Assembly (NCBI RefSeq): GCF_003641205.1
Contig: NZ_CP032762.1
Location: 5,804,662-5,868,661, forward strand
Direction of reading: 5' to 3'
From: Rhodococcus sp. P1Y
GTDB taxonomy: Bacteria; Actinomycetota; Actinomycetes; Mycobacteriales; Mycobacteriaceae
Length of the DNA: 64,000 nt
The position numbers were made by a program, and so were the translations under genes. Positions 35,903 to 47,969 of the stretch are shown here, piece after piece; positions within the stretch are counted from its first letter, which is position 1, and each line of letters opens with the position of its first letter. The notes below the pieces were generated by a model. The model saw only the letters and a program-made list of their open reading frames with translations, did no database searches and had not been told where the DNA came from.

Positions 35903-37495
35903 CTAACCGTTTTCGGGGGATGCCGTATCGATGGGTTCCCTGTCCTCCGAGCTGTAGTGCGCGAGCAACCTCTTCTCCTCGTCGTGCTTCGGATACGCGA
36001 AGGAGACGATGACGGCACCCACCACGACGACGAGTATGGCTGCGGCGTAGGACTTCTGGTCACCGTCCTCGAATGCTTGCCTCGCAGCGGTGATGATCTG
36101 CTCCCCGTACTGCGGATAGCGCTCGGCCAGATCTGCTGCGGAGGAGAACGACTTCGTCAAGACCGCCTGGGTTTCGTCGCTGATGGTCCCCGCCTGCGGC
36201 GAATCGGCGATCTGCGACGTCAACGACGCGGCGTAGCCTGCAGTGAGGAGGGCGCCGAGCGTCGACTGCATAATCGCGCCTCCCAGGTCGCGCTGCAAAT
36301 CCGCAGTGCCGGAGGCCATTCCAGCACGATCAACCGGTACCGAACCAGTCAGCGAACGTGACGCGGGCGTCCCGGCGAACCCGACGCCTATCCCCAGCAA
36401 CGCGTAACTCGCCGCGATGAATCCGTACGACACTCCTTCCTTCCATGTCGCCCATGCCACCACCAATCCGGCGACGATGAAGAGGTAGCCCAGCAGCAGA
36501 GTGAACCGGGACCCGCGGGATTCGACGAGTTTCGCCGATTGCGGTGCCACGATGACCATCGCCAGTGCCGCGGGCAGCGTCGATGCACCAGCGGCGAGCG
36601 TCGAGTACTCGAGGACGTTCTGCAGGAACTGCTGCCCGACGAAGATCACACCCATCAGCGAACCGAACACGATGATTCCTGCGAGTCCCGCGGCCCAGAA
36701 AGTGCGTCGGCGCGCGATGCGCAGATCGTAGAGAGGGAACTTCGCGCGGGACTGTCTGAAGACGAACACAGCTCCGGCAGCGACAGCGATGGCACCCAAC
36801 CCGATTGCCAGCGTGCCCATTCCGTCGACCGGGGCGAAGTTGATGCTCAGAACGAGCGCCGCAATGAACACGACGGACACCATGCCGCCGAGGTTGTCCA
36901 CCGGGTCCGAAGTCTCGTTGACGTGAGCCGGCACGAACACCACCGCGAGTACGAGAGCAAGAAATGCCAATGGCAGAGTCGCGATGAACACCGACCCCCA
37001 ATGGAACTTCTCGAGCAGCGCCCCGGACAAGAGTGGGCCCAGCGCCGACAGAGCACCCCCGAGCGCCGACCACAGTGCGATGGCCTTGGTCCGCGCGGTG
37101 CCCGACCACAGCGCGGTGATCAACGCAAGAGTCGTCGGGTACGCAAGTCCAGCGGACAACCCGCCGAGCAACCGAGCACCGAAGAGCACCTCGAAGTTCG
37201 GTGCGATGCTCGCGATGACGCAGGCCGGGATGGACAGCGCCATGCCCAGAACCAACAGGAGCTTGCGTCCGTACCGGTCACCGAGTGCACCCAGGTAGAG
37301 CACGGATCCCGCAAGCCCCAACGAATACGCCACCGCAATGAGGTTCAGCTGGGTTTGGCTGGCGTCGAAATCACGTCCGATCTCGGGTAGCGCGACATTC
37401 GCAACCGCCAAATTCAAGTTCGCCACGGCGGCGACGAGGATGAGGACGAACAAGACAAGCCCTGCCCGGGCCGGAGTCTTCGAGGCGGTAGTCAC
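35903..37495 (-). CDS. MFS transporter, DHA2-like (14 helices)
   Basis: A 530-residue major-facilitator protein with about 14 helices. Motif A is GALGDRYGRKLLLVLG, motif C-like glycines follow, and a large loop is inserted near residues 420-475 (TGSVPVDRAGMASGT, then a soluble stretch with SFSSAADLAERYPQYG). Members export drugs, dyes or lipids by proton antiport. The substrate cannot be deduced. A 12-bp palindrome at 37516-37527 just before the start might bind its regulator. Divergent from the lipase gene. Confidence 0.9.
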   Translation of the reverse strand: MTTASKTPARAGLVLFVLILVAAVANLNLAVANVALPEIGRDFDASQTQLNLIAVAYSLGLAGSVLYLGALGDRYGRKLLLVLGMALSIPACVIASIAPNFEVLFGARLLGGLSAGLAYPTTLALITALWSGTARTKAIALWSALGGALSALGPLLSGALLEKFHWGSVFIATLPLAFLALVLAVVFVPAHVNETSDPVDNLGGMVSVVFIAALVLSINFAPVDGMGTLAIGLGAIAVAAGAVFVFRQSRAKFPLYDLRIARRRTFWAAGLAGIIVFGSLMGVIFVGQQFLQNVLEYSTLAAGASTLPAALAMVIVAPQSAKLVESRGSRFTLLLGYLFIVAGLVVAWATWKEGVSYGFIAASYALLGIGVGFAGTPASRSLTGSVPVDRAGMASGTADLQRDLGGAIMQSTLGALLTAGYAASLTSQIADSPQAGTISDETQAVLTKSFSSAADLAERYPQYGEQIITAARQAFEDGDQKSYAAAILVVVVGAVIVSFAYPKHDEEKRLLAHYSSEDREPIDTASPENG

Positions 37496-37515
37496 AAGGG
37501 TCAGTCAAGCCCAGT

Positions 37516-37527
37516 ACGACCGGTCGT
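37516..37527. promoter_or_regulatory. Palindrome upstream of MFS gene (candidate operator)
   Basis: ACGACCGGTCGT is a perfect 12-bp palindrome 20 bp upstream of the MFS transporter start. No regulator gene is adjacent, so function is speculative. Confidence 0.35.
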
Positions 37528-37555
37528 GCCTCACCTGTTTAGTGCGAACTATGAC

Positions 37556-37608
37556 CGCTTGAATGGTCCATCGATACGAACGAATAGCTACAAGGGTCCA
37601 TGCAAGCG
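37556..37608. repeat. Dispersed intergenic repeat, family B (copy B2)
   Basis: A 53-bp unit, CGCTTGAATGGTCC to GGGTCCATGCAAGCG, in the same orientation as B1. Here it lies between divergently transcribed genes, so it cannot serve purely as a terminator. Confidence 0.78.
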
Positions 37609-37688
37609 ATGCTCACCGGTACCGCGAGTCACGCTCCGATCGGTCGTTGCGCTGGCGAACCAGTCGCAGCCGGTCTAGCCTGACCGCC

Positions 37689-38864
37689 GTGACCGCCTTC
37701 CGATTCGCTGTCGTTGCCGCTCTCGCCGTCACCGCGCTCGCTGCTGCTCCCGCCACGGCCCAACCTTTGGCCGAGTTCTATTCCACACCCGTGATCGACG
37801 CCGGAGCGCACGCAGGCGGTGACATCGTCCGACGTTCGCACGTCGGGCCTCCCTTGGGAGAAGGTCTCGGAGTCGACATCGAACGCATTCTGTACACCTC
37901 CACCGACACGCACGGTGATCCGATGGTCGTGTCCGGCTACACCATGACGCCGCAGGCACCCTGGCCAGGACCCGGCCCTCGCCCCGTCATCGCCTACGCC
38001 CCCGGTACCTCCGGCATGGCCGACCGGTGTGCAGGCTCCGCTGTACTCGGGACCATCGGCTCGTCGCCCGCGGTGCTCCCCCTGCTCCTTGCCGGCTACG
38101 CCGTCGCTGCCACCGACTACCGAGGACTCGGCACACCCGGCGGCCACACCTACCTCAATCGTCTCGACGCCGGTCACGCCCTACTCGATGTCGCGCGCGC
38201 AGGCGTCGGGAACACCGGAGCACCCGTCGTCTTGTTCGGCTACTCCGAAGGAGGACACGCTGCAGGCTCGGCTGCGGAACTCGAGTCCTCGTATGCACCC
38301 GAACTCGACATCCGTGGCAGCTACGTCGGTGCACCGCCCGCCGACCCGTCGCTCAACGTCGACAACCTCGACAACAGTTCCCTCGCTCCGGCGCTGCTCT
38401 ACGCCGTCGACGGGTTGGTCAACGCCTACCCCGAGAGTGCCGACGCAATTCTCCGACAGTTCAACCCCGCGGGTAGAGAACTCCTCGACGCTTCACAGAA
38501 CTGGTGCTCGACGGATCCCGCCGCCAATCGCGCCTTCCGGTCGGCCGACATCACCTCCGACGGCCGATCACTGGGCGAGAACCTGAAAGACGAACCAGCG
38601 GCCTCACTCATCGCTCTCAATGCCGTCGGCTACGGTCGGCCGAGCGCGCCGGTCCTGTTGTCTCAATCCATGTCCGACGACACCGTGCCCGTGCAACAAA
38701 GCCGAACCCTTCGGGACCGATGGACTGCCGCAGGTTTCACGGACCTGACGTATATCGAGTACCCGATCCCGTCGGTCCCCGTCCCCGGAGCCAATCATGC
38801 GCCGGGTGGGCTGATCGCCTATGCCGATGTCATGCCCTTCATCGCACGGGTGCTCGCGAGCTGA
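37689..38864 (+). CDS. Secreted lipase (LIP family)
   Basis: A 391-residue secreted hydrolase. A Sec signal peptide of about 25 residues ends ATA-QP (TAFRFAVVAALAVTALAAAP). The mature protein has the secretory-lipase fold: RPVIAYAPGTSGMADRC, the serine elbow GYSEGGHAAG, and SDDTVPVQQSR with the catalytic acid, then ANHAPGG with the histidine. Related to PF03583 triacylglycerol lipases. The GTG at 37689 is chosen because it starts the signal peptide. Two tandem family-B repeats follow it. Confidence 0.9.
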   Translation: MTAFRFAVVAALAVTALAAAPATAQPLAEFYSTPVIDAGAHAGGDIVRRSHVGPPLGEGLGVDIERILYTSTDTHGDPMVVSGYTMTPQAPWPGPGPRPVIAYAPGTSGMADRCAGSAVLGTIGSSPAVLPLLLAGYAVAATDYRGLGTPGGHTYLNRLDAGHALLDVARAGVGNTGAPVVLFGYSEGGHAAGSAAELESSYAPELDIRGSYVGAPPADPSLNVDNLDNSSLAPALLYAVDGLVNAYPESADAILRQFNPAGRELLDASQNWCSTDPAANRAFRSADITSDGRSLGENLKDEPAASLIALNAVGYGRPSAPVLLSQSMSDDTVPVQQSRTLRDRWTAAGFTDLTYIEYPIPSVPVPGANHAPGGLIAYADVMPFIARVLAS

Positions 38865-38891
38865 CGGTTCGTCCCGGGCGGCCGGTCCCCC

Positions 38892-38944
38892 GGCTTGAAT
38901 GGACCCCGCACGCTATCTGACCGTATGAATGGACCATTCAAGCG
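38892..38944. repeat. Dispersed intergenic repeat, family B (copy B3)
   Basis: A 53-bp unit with the internal core GCTATCTGACCGTATGAATG, reverse complement to the core of B1. First of two tandem copies with a 74-bp period, between the convergent lipase and clpC1 genes. Confidence 0.82.
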
Positions 38945-38965
38945 ATCGCGAGGCCGGCGGTCCCC

Positions 38966-39018
38966 CGCTTGAATGGACCCCGCACTCTATCTGACCGTAT
39001 GAATGGGCCATTCAAGCG
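38966..39018. repeat. Dispersed intergenic repeat, family B (copy B4)
   Basis: Second tandem unit, nearly identical to B3 across 53 bp and also sharing the following CGATCGC. Bounded by CGCTTGAATGG and CCATTCAAGCG, giving a long hairpin. Confidence 0.82.
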
Positions 39019-39059
39019 ATCGCCCGGGCGGCCAGACGGCCACCGGTCCGTGACAGCAA

Positions 39060-39093
39060 AACGGACCGCACCCCGTAAGGAGTGCGGTCCGTT
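39060..39093 (-). terminator. Rho-independent terminator of clpC1
   Basis: A strong hairpin: AACGGACCGCAC pairs with GTGCGGTCCGTT (12 bp, followed by one mismatch and two further pairs) around a GTAA loop. Read on the minus strand it is followed by TTTTGCTG, so it terminates clpC1, whose stop is 18 bp upstream. Confidence 0.9.
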
Positions 39094-39111
39094 CAGTTGG
39101 AACCTGGAGAC

Positions 39112-41649
<2,538 letters not shown>

Positions 41650-41920
41650 CGCTCTCCCTCACTTCTCGGTGGGTGGTCGTACTCACCCACCAGGTCTTTC
41701 CAGCACCACAGGTTCCAGTGACACGGGGTCGCTCGGCATTGAAGGTGTCGCGCCTACGCCGAAGCGTCTGCGCCTCCAGCTCCACTGTAGTTGGCCGGTG
41801 GTTCACTTGCCGACCCTCGGTCCCCCTTTGTACAGACGATTCTCGCCGGTACGGGCTCCCAATGTGCCTGCTTACCGTTCATAACGCGGGCAGAGCTCAA
41901 ATCGTTTCCACTTTCGTGTC

Positions 41921-41934
41921 CGCTGCTGGCGAAC
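41921..41934 (-). promoter_or_regulatory. Candidate ClgR site upstream of clpC1
   Basis: On the minus strand GTTCGCCAGCAGCG fits the GTTCGC-N5-GCG motif described for ClgR, the activator of clp genes in mycobacteria and corynebacteria. It sits just downstream of the lysS stop and about 270 bp before clpC1. The match is short and could be chance. Confidence 0.4.
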
Positions 41935-41943
41935 ACGCTTACC

Positions 41944-43461
41944 TCAGAGCTGTGGCTTGACGATCGGGAACAGAATGGTCTCTCGGATACCCAGACCGGT
42001 CAGCGTCATGAGCAACCGATCGATTCCCATTCCTGTTCCGGTCGTCGGCGGCATCCCCTGTTCCATCGCGGCGAGGAAGTCCTCGTCGAGCACCATCGCC
42101 TCGTCGTCACCCGCTGCGGCCTGACGCGCCTGGTCCTCGAAACGTTCCCGCTGAATGACCGGGTCGACGAGCTCGGAGTACCCGGTGGCCAGCTCGAATC
42201 CACGGATGTAGAGGTCCCACTTCTCGGTGATACCGGGCTTGCTGCGGTGCTGACGGGTCAACGGCGAGGTCTCGACGGGGAAGTCGCGGACGAAGGTCGG
42301 CGCGAACAAGTCGTCGCCGACCTGGTGCTCCCACAACTCTTCCACTAGCTTGCCGTGGCCGTAGATGGGCTTACCGTCCTTGCGAGGAACGTCGAGCCCG
42401 ACCTTCTCGGCCAGCGAGAGAAGTTCCTCGACGGACGTCTCGGGGGTGACATCGACGCCGATGGCCTCGGACAACGACGGGTACATCTCGAGGGTCGTCC
42501 ACTCGCCGCTCAAGTCGTACGTGGTGCCGTCGGGGAGGAGGACGATCTGCGATCCAAGAGCCGCCTGCGCGACCTCCTGGATGAGCTCGCGCGTCATCGT
42601 TGCCGAGTCGTCGTAGGTGCCGTATGCCTCGTAGGTCTCGAGCATCGCGAACTCGGGCGAGTGCGACGAGTCAGCGCCCTCGTTGCGGAAATTCCTGTTG
42701 ATCTCGAAGACCTTCTCGATGCCGCCGACCACGCAGCGCTTGAGGAACAGTTCCGGAGCGATGCGCAGGTACAGGTCGGTGTCGAGGGCGTTGGAGTGCG
42801 TGACGAACGGCCTGGCAGCAGCGCCTCCGTGCAGCGTTTGCAGCATCGGGGTCTCGACTTCGAGGAAGCCCCTCCGTTCGAGGGCGGCGCGCAACTCGCG
42901 AACGACCGCGACCCGCTTGCGAGCGACCTCACGAGCCTCGGGACGCGTGATCAGGTCGAGGTAACGCTGACGAATCCGCGTCTCCTCGTTCAATTCCTTG
43001 TGCGCGACGGGCAACGGGCGAAGTGCCTTGGACGCGATCTGCCATGCGTCCGCCATCACGCTGAGCTCACCACGGCGGCTGGAGATGACCTCACCGTGGA
43101 CGAAGACGAAGTCGCCGAGGTCGACGTCCGACTTCCATGCCGCTAGTGCATCCTCGCCCACACCGGCGAGGCTGATCATCGCTTGCAGCTGGGTGCCGTC
43201 GCCTTCTTGCAGCGTGGCGAAACACAGCTTGCCGGTGTTTCGAACGAAGATGACTCGGCCGGCGACGCCGACGAGTTGACCCGTCGTGGTGTCGGCCTCG
43301 AGGCTCGGAAAGAGATCGCGGACCTGACGGAGAGAGTGGGTCCGCGGGACGGAGACCGGATAGGCCTCCCGCCCCTGTTCGAGCAGGCGGTCCCGCTTGG
43401 CACGACGAATCCGTAGCTGTTCCGGAGTGTCGTCGGTCGTCGGGGCGGCTGCGTCAGTCAC
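41944..43461 (-). CDS. lysS: Lysyl-tRNA synthetase (class II)
   Basis: A 505-residue class II synthetase. An N-terminal OB-fold anticodon domain (about 60-170, [22 protein letters not shown]) is followed by the catalytic core with motif 2 ([18 protein letters not shown]) and motif 3 ([15 protein letters not shown]). It charges tRNA-Lys. The GTG at 43461 is preferred over the in-frame ATG four codons upstream, by comparison with mycobacterial LysS. No lsr2 gene lies between it and clpC1, unlike mycobacteria. Confidence 0.95.
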   Translation of the reverse strand: MTDAAAPTTDDTPEQLRIRRAKRDRLLEQGREAYPVSVPRTHSLRQVRDLFPSLEADTTTGQLVGVAGRVIFVRNTGKLCFATLQEGDGTQLQAMISLAGVGEDALAAWKSDVDLGDFVFVHGEVISSRRGELSVMADAWQIASKALRPLPVAHKELNEETRIRQRYLDLITRPEAREVARKRVAVVRELRAALERRGFLEVETPMLQTLHGGAAARPFVTHSNALDTDLYLRIAPELFLKRCVVGGIEKVFEINRNFRNEGADSSHSPEFAMLETYEAYGTYDDSATMTRELIQEVAQAALGSQIVLLPDGTTYDLSGEWTTLEMYPSLSEAIGVDVTPETSVEELLSLAEKVGLDVPRKDGKPIYGHGKLVEELWEHQVGDDLFAPTFVRDFPVETSPLTRQHRSKPGITEKWDLYIRGFELATGYSELVDPVIQRERFEDQARQAAAGDDEAMVLDEDFLAAMEQGMPPTTGTGMGIDRLLMTLTGLGIRETILFPIVKPQL

Positions 43462-43500
43462 AGGCACACACATTATCTGTCACGTGCGACAAAGACAGAA

Positions 43501-43956
43501 TCAGTGCGCGGTGACGGCCTCGGCCTCACGAACGCAGTGCTGGGCCTTGGTCAGAACGCCGAGCAGACCTGCGGACTTGAGTGCCTGGTAGCCACCGACC
43601 AGGTCGGTGGCCTTGGACAACCCCAGTTCCTGCAGCGACGCTGCCGCCAGCGACGAGGTGTATCCCTCGGAGCAGATGACTATCCACTCGACACCGTGAT
43701 CGACGGCGGCCGCGAGGCGCGCATCCGACGTCGGGTCGAGACGCCACTCGAGGACGTTGCGTTCGATGGCGAGTGCTCCCGGCAGCGTCCCTTCGATGGC
43801 TCGCTGCGCCTGTGGCCTGATGTCGACGACGATCGCGCCGCGCGCGACTGCGTCTCGCAGTTCGAAGACGGTCATTCGCTGAATCTTGGTGCGCGCCTCC
43901 TCCAAGAGCTCGACGATCGTTCTGCGCGTTGGACCGACGGGAGCGGCAGTGGTCAT
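43501..43956 (-). CDS. Rhodanese-like sulfurtransferase domain protein
   Basis: A 151-residue single rhodanese domain. The active-site cysteine is in VICSEGYTSSLAA (CxxGxxS loop), and the fold segments are RGAIVVDIRPQAQRAIEGTLPGA and DLVGGYQAL. It probably transfers sulfane sulfur. Its ATG overlaps the cysteine dioxygenase stop by 4 bp (ATGA), so the two form a sulfur-oxidation pair; the persulfide or sulfite link is inference. Confidence 0.92.
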   Translation of the reverse strand: MTTAAPVGPTRRTIVELLEEARTKIQRMTVFELRDAVARGAIVVDIRPQAQRAIEGTLPGALAIERNVLEWRLDPTSDARLAAAVDHGVEWIVICSEGYTSSLAAASLQELGLSKATDLVGGYQALKSAGLLGVLTKAQHCVREAEAVTAH

Positions 43957-44537
43957 TTCGAGGGTCCTTCGGGCTCGTCGGTCAGCTCGGTTCGGGTTCT
44001 TCGTAAAGAGGACTTGTCGGTCACCTCGTAGTACGACATCGCGGTCAACGGTGGCGAGTACGCGTGCACGCTCAGTGTCGGGGTCAGCAACTCGTCCGCA
44101 GGCGCGGGAGCGATGGACGCCGGTGCCCTCATCACGTCGTGCACCCAACCGAGCGGGAACGAGGCCTGGTCCCCTGCCTCGAGGCGACGACGCTTGAGAC
44201 CGACACCCGCCCAACGATGTTCGACGAGGGAGCCGCTGAGAACTGTGAGCGCACCGAGCGACCCGGCGTGATCGTGCAGCTCGGTGGAACGATCGGGAAC
44301 CCAACTGATGAGCCAGACATCCAGGTCGTCATCGGTATGCAGGCGGGTGGACCACCGTTCGTCGGTCGGCCAGGCACCACCGTCGGGAAGGAGGTGATCG
44401 AAGCGACCTTCGAGGACTTCGGATGCACCCTGATCGGTGATCCGCAGCAGGTCGTGCGGACGCAGGCGTGTGGGAAGCGTCAGGTGCGGGGCAGATGACG
44501 GGAACACAGATCCAGAAAAGACAGGTGTGGAAAGCAC
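43953..44537 (-). CDS. Cysteine dioxygenase type I (cupin)
   Basis: A 194-residue cupin that oxidises cysteine to cysteine sulfinate with non-heme iron. The iron ligands include the HxH pair in STELHDHAGSLGALTVLSG and a later histidine in PLGWVHDVM. Bacterial CDOs are 170-200 residues. GTG start at 44537 with a GGAG site about 10 bp upstream. Coupled to the rhodanese gene. Confidence 0.93.
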   Translation of the reverse strand: MLSTPVFSGSVFPSSAPHLTLPTRLRPHDLLRITDQGASEVLEGRFDHLLPDGGAWPTDERWSTRLHTDDDLDVWLISWVPDRSTELHDHAGSLGALTVLSGSLVEHRWAGVGLKRRRLEAGDQASFPLGWVHDVMRAPASIAPAPADELLTPTLSVHAYSPPLTAMSYYEVTDKSSLRRTRTELTDEPEGPSK

Positions 44538-44651
44538 GGAAACTACTCCAGGATCGGTAATTGAACGAGGCAGCGGTCAGCCTCGACAACACTCCTGGGG
44601 TCCCATGCACGTCATCACGGTGAAGATTCTGGCACAGCACTCCGAATTTGG

Positions 44652-45452
44652 CTAGCGCACGCGTCGTTTCGCTTGATTACGCTCGAACACCAGCCTCAGC
44701 CCTTCGAGCGTCAGGTCTGGTTCGTGATGCTCGATCGCCGAACTCTCGGCCATGATCAGCGGCGCACTGTCTCCCGTTCCGATCACCGCGACGTCGGTGC
44801 CGGAGAACTCGGGCAGCTCCCGCCTCACTCGCCCGACGAGACCATCGACCAGCCCCGCGAACCCGAAGACTGCACCCGCCTGCATGCACTCGACCGTGTT
44901 CTTGCCGACCACCGATCGTGGCCGCAGGAGTTCGACCTCGCGCAGCGCGGCCGACCTGGACGACATCGCCGCAGCTGACACTTCCAGACCCGGCGCGATA
45001 GCTCCGCCGAGAAATTCCCCCTTGGCCGAGACGACGTCTACGCAGGTCGTGGTGCCGAAATCCACGACGATGCAGGCACTTCCGTACAAATCGTGTGCAG
45101 CGAGGGTGTTCACGATCCGGTCGGCACCCACTTCCTTGGGGTTGTCGACGAGCAACGGCACACCGGTTCGAACACCGGGTTCGACGACGACGTGGGGAAC
45201 GTGGTTCCAGTACCTTCCCAGCATCGTTCGCGTCTCACGCAGGATCGACGGCACGGTCGACAGCGCGGACACACCGGTGATCTGCTCCACGTCGTTGCCG
45301 ATGAGACCGCGCAACATCAGAGCCAACTCGTCGGCGGTGACGCGAGGATCGGTGCGCATCCTCCAGTCGCGAAGAAGTTTTGCGTGATCGCCGCTACCGC
45401 TGAACAAGCCGAGGGTCGTCGACGTGTTCCGAATGTCGACTGCGAGCAGCAT
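44652..45452 (-). CDS. coaX: Type III pantothenate kinase
   Basis: A 266-residue CoaX. The ATP-binding start [16 protein letters not shown] (usual DxGNT is here DIRNT), the motif [31 protein letters not shown] and [15 protein letters not shown]. It phosphorylates pantothenate to begin CoA synthesis. Starts 2 bp after the panD stop. The DIRNT variant of the first motif also occurs in mycobacterial CoaX, as far as I recall. Confidence 0.95.
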   Translation of the reverse strand: MLLAVDIRNTSTTLGLFSGSGDHAKLLRDWRMRTDPRVTADELALMLRGLIGNDVEQITGVSALSTVPSILRETRTMLGRYWNHVPHVVVEPGVRTGVPLLVDNPKEVGADRIVNTLAAHDLYGSACIVVDFGTTTCVDVVSAKGEFLGGAIAPGLEVSAAAMSSRSAALREVELLRPRSVVGKNTVECMQAGAVFGFAGLVDGLVGRVRRELPEFSGTDVAVIGTGDSAPLIMAESSAIEHHEPDLTLEGLRLVFERNQAKRRVR

Positions 45453-45454
45453 CG

Positions 45455-45886
45455 CTACACCAGAACCGAGTCCGCGCGCAGCGTCCTCGGGGTGATCAAT
45501 CCGGAGCCCTCGGGCGCATGCGCTGGATCGGTCCCGAGATCGACAGGTGCGTTCTTCTCGTCGACGAACACCACTCGCGGCGCGTAGTCCTTGCATTCCT
45601 GCTCGTTCATCACGCCGTAGGCGATCAGAATCACCAGATCACCCGGGTTGACCAGATGTGCTGCAGCGCCGTTGATTCCGATGACTCCACTGCCTCGCTC
45701 ACCAGTGATCACGTACGTCTCGAGCCGCGCCCCGTTGTCGATATCGACGATGGTCACCTGCTCGCCTTCGAGAAGATCAGCTGCGTCCATCAGATCCTGG
45801 TCCACGGTGACCGAGCCGACGTAGTGCAGGTCTGCATGCGTCACCGTGGCGCGATGAATCTTCGACTTCATCATCGTGCGAAACAT
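45455..45886 (-). CDS. panD: Aspartate 1-decarboxylase (pyruvoyl)
   Basis: A 143-residue PanD. The self-cleavage site is G24-S25 in [10 protein letters not shown], which generates the pyruvoyl group from Ser25. Other markers are [20 protein letters not shown] and VILIAYGVM. It makes beta-alanine for PanC. The C-terminal 20 residues extend beyond the E. coli enzyme. Confidence 0.96.
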   Translation of the reverse strand: MFRTMMKSKIHRATVTHADLHYVGSVTVDQDLMDAADLLEGEQVTIVDIDNGARLETYVITGERGSGVIGINGAAAHLVNPGDLVILIAYGVMNEQECKDYAPRVVFVDEKNAPVDLGTDPAHAPEGSGLITPRTLRADSVLV

Positions 45887-45895
45887 TTTCTCTCC

Positions 45896-46870
45896 CTAGC
45901 TCCGTCGATCCACTGCATTGCCCAAATCAGGTCGTTCCGCGGGCTCCACTGCCATGCCCAAACCGGGTCGTTCCGCGGGCTCCACTCCTGCTTCGAGGAA
46001 ACCGGTGCCGACCGCAACCCCCACGTTGTCGATCAATCTGGTTGCGCCGACCTTCGCCGCGACCAGCAACCTGCCGTCACCGCGCTCCGGCGCGTCACCC
46101 AGGTCGACGCCTCGCAGTTCGAGGTAGTCGACGGCGACCTCGGGGACCGCATCGAGCACACCGCGCGCTGTGGCGAGGATCGCGTCCGCTCCCCCGGCCG
46201 CTGCATGCGCGCCCGCTACCAAGGCCGCGGACAGCACCATGGCCGCTTCCCGTTGCGACGCATCGAGATACCGGTTACGCGAGGACAACGCGAGGCCGTC
46301 CTGCTCTCGCACAGTGGGTACGCCGAATATCTTCACGTCGAAATTCAGATCCCGCACCATCTGCCGGATGAGGGTCAGTTGCTGATAGTCCTTCTCGCCG
46401 AAATACGCCGCATGAGGTGACGCGAGCTGAAGGAGCTTCGCGACCACGGTGAGCATTCCCGCGAAGTGCGTCGGCCGCGACGCACCTTCGAGCTCGCTAC
46501 CCAGCGGCCCTGGATGGACCGTCGTTCGTGGTCCCGCCGGATACATGTCGGAGACCGACGGCGCGAACACGAGCTCGACGCCTTCCTCTTTCAGCAGTTC
46601 GACGTCGGATTCGAGCGTCCGAGGGTAGGCGTCGAGATCCTCGCCGACGCCGAACTGCAGTGGGTTGACGAAGATCGACACGATCACCACCGAGCCGGTG
46701 CGCTTCGCCTGCCGCACGAGGTGGATGTGACCCGCGTGCAATGCGCCCATGGTGGGAACGAGCGCCACCGTCTTACCCACTGCCCGTAGAGCTTTCGAGA
46801 CCGACGTCACCACCGCGGGATCGTGATGGACGGTCAGTTCGCCCGCCTTGTAAGTTCCTGCGAGCGTCAT
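45896..46870 (-). CDS. panC: Pantothenate synthetase
   Basis: A 324-residue PanC condensing pantoate and beta-alanine. The nucleotide-binding motif [53 protein letters not shown] and [13 protein letters not shown] are all present. The C-terminal 25 residues hold a 12-residue duplication ([12 protein letters not shown] and [12 protein letters not shown]) not expected in the family. The start overlaps the upstream gene by 4 bp. Confidence 0.96.
   Translation of the reverse strand: MTLAGTYKAGELTVHHDPAVVTSVSKALRAVGKTVALVPTMGALHAGHIHLVRQAKRTGSVVIVSIFVNPLQFGVGEDLDAYPRTLESDVELLKEEGVELVFAPSVSDMYPAGPRTTVHPGPLGSELEGASRPTHFAGMLTVVAKLLQLASPHAAYFGEKDYQQLTLIRQMVRDLNFDVKIFGVPTVREQDGLALSSRNRYLDASQREAAMVLSAALVAGAHAAAGGADAILATARGVLDAVPEVAVDYLELRGVDLGDAPERGDGRLLVAAKVGATRLIDNVGVAVGTGFLEAGVEPAERPGLGMAVEPAERPDLGNAVDRRS
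45920..45986. repeat. Tandem duplication at the panC 3' end
   Basis: Two units of about 36 bp (starting 45920 and 45956) share GGTCGTTCCGCGGGCTCCAC. They encode the repeated EPAERPxLGxAV tail of PanC just before the stop. Confidence 0.85.
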
Positions 46871-47835
46871 TGTTCACCTTCCAGAAATTCGACGAGTTCG
46901 GCTCCGGCATCGACTCTTTGCGCCGAACGCAAGGACAATGCGCGGTAGCCGGCCGCAATGCGCGGATCCACCGCTGTCAACACTTCGAGGTGTTTCCGCA
47001 CGGCACCCAGGTCACCGCGAGCAACGGGCCCGGTCAGTGCCGACTGGCCGCTCCGAAGCACGTTCTCGAGCGCTGCCGTCACCAACGGCGCCAGAACACG
47101 CTGCGCCAGTGCGTTTCCCGGCTCACTCCGCGCGATGCGCTCCGAGCCGGGTTCTGCGTAGATGTCGGGTTCTGGGTCGATGCCGGGAAAGCCGGGGCCG
47201 TCCAGGGCCACGCGCAATGCGTCGACTGCATCGGCGATCAACGTGACGAGATGGTTCGAACCATGCGCGAGGGCTGCGTGATAGAGCGCACGGTTGGCCT
47301 CGGCCACGTGTACGGGTTCGCCGCCCAACTCCAACACCAGTGCCTGCGCGACGGCGTAGCCGATCTCGTCGGACGCGGTGATGCCGAAGCACGCGGAGGC
47401 GAGCCGGTCCGTGTCCTCCGAATGACCGGTGAACGTCATCGCAGGATGAATGGCGAGCGGAATTGCACCGAGGGCGGTCAGCGGTGCGAGCACGCCGATC
47501 CCGTTGGCGCCGGAGGTATGAACCACTAGCTTCCCCGGTGCGATCACACCCGTCGCCGCGAGTCCTGATGCGAGCGAAGCAAGTTCGTAGTCAGGGACCG
47601 ACAACACGAGCAGCTCAGCTCGGGTCGCGACCTCGTCGATCGGAAGAATCTGGGAATCGGGCAACCGCGTCGCCGCGCGGTGCCGCGAATCCTCCGACAC
47701 AGCCGAACAACCGACCACGAGATGCCCGACGCGCTCCAGCGCCTCGCCTAACGCCGTTCCCACACGTCCTGCAGAGACGATTCCCACCGTCAAACGCGCA
47801 GGGGCAGGGTCGGCAGTGAACTCGGATGAGGTCAC
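46867..47835 (-). CDS. Rossmann-like and DUF2520 domain protein
   Basis: A 322-residue protein of the Rv3603c type. An N-terminal NAD(P)-binding Rossmann fold ([20 protein letters not shown], with GxGxxG-like SAGRVGTA) is followed by a DUF2520 helical domain ([31 protein letters not shown]). The pairing with panC is conserved across Actinobacteria, and such proteins have been proposed as ketopantoate-type reductases, unproven. GTG start at 47835; panC overlaps by 4 bp. Confidence 0.88.
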   Translation of the reverse strand: MTSSEFTADPAPARLTVGIVSAGRVGTALGEALERVGHLVVGCSAVSEDSRHRAATRLPDSQILPIDEVATRAELLVLSVPDYELASLASGLAATGVIAPGKLVVHTSGANGIGVLAPLTALGAIPLAIHPAMTFTGHSEDTDRLASACFGITASDEIGYAVAQALVLELGGEPVHVAEANRALYHAALAHGSNHLVTLIADAVDALRVALDGPGFPGIDPEPDIYAEPGSERIARSEPGNALAQRVLAPLVTAALENVLRSGQSALTGPVARGDLGAVRKHLEVLTAVDPRIAAGYRALSLRSAQRVDAGAELVEFLEGEQ

Positions 47836-47969
47836 CGATGTACTTCCTCTCGTTCGTTCCAGTCCCGCGCTGCGGGTACCGGACGTCCTGAACGAAGGAT
47901 AGCGGTAGGGCCACCGCACCTGCTACCGCGCTGAGCAGTGATCTACTTCACCCGACCGGAGGTGAACGA

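Noticed and set aside
41754..41936. Small minus-strand frame of 60 codons in the lysS-clpC1 gap, considered as lsr2
   Set aside because: It lacks the Lsr2 dimerisation segment and the RGR DNA-binding tail and is too short.
44538..44651. Riboswitch or cysteine attenuator before the cysteine dioxygenase gene
   Set aside because: No recognisable riboswitch core and no cysteine-rich leader peptide that I could support.
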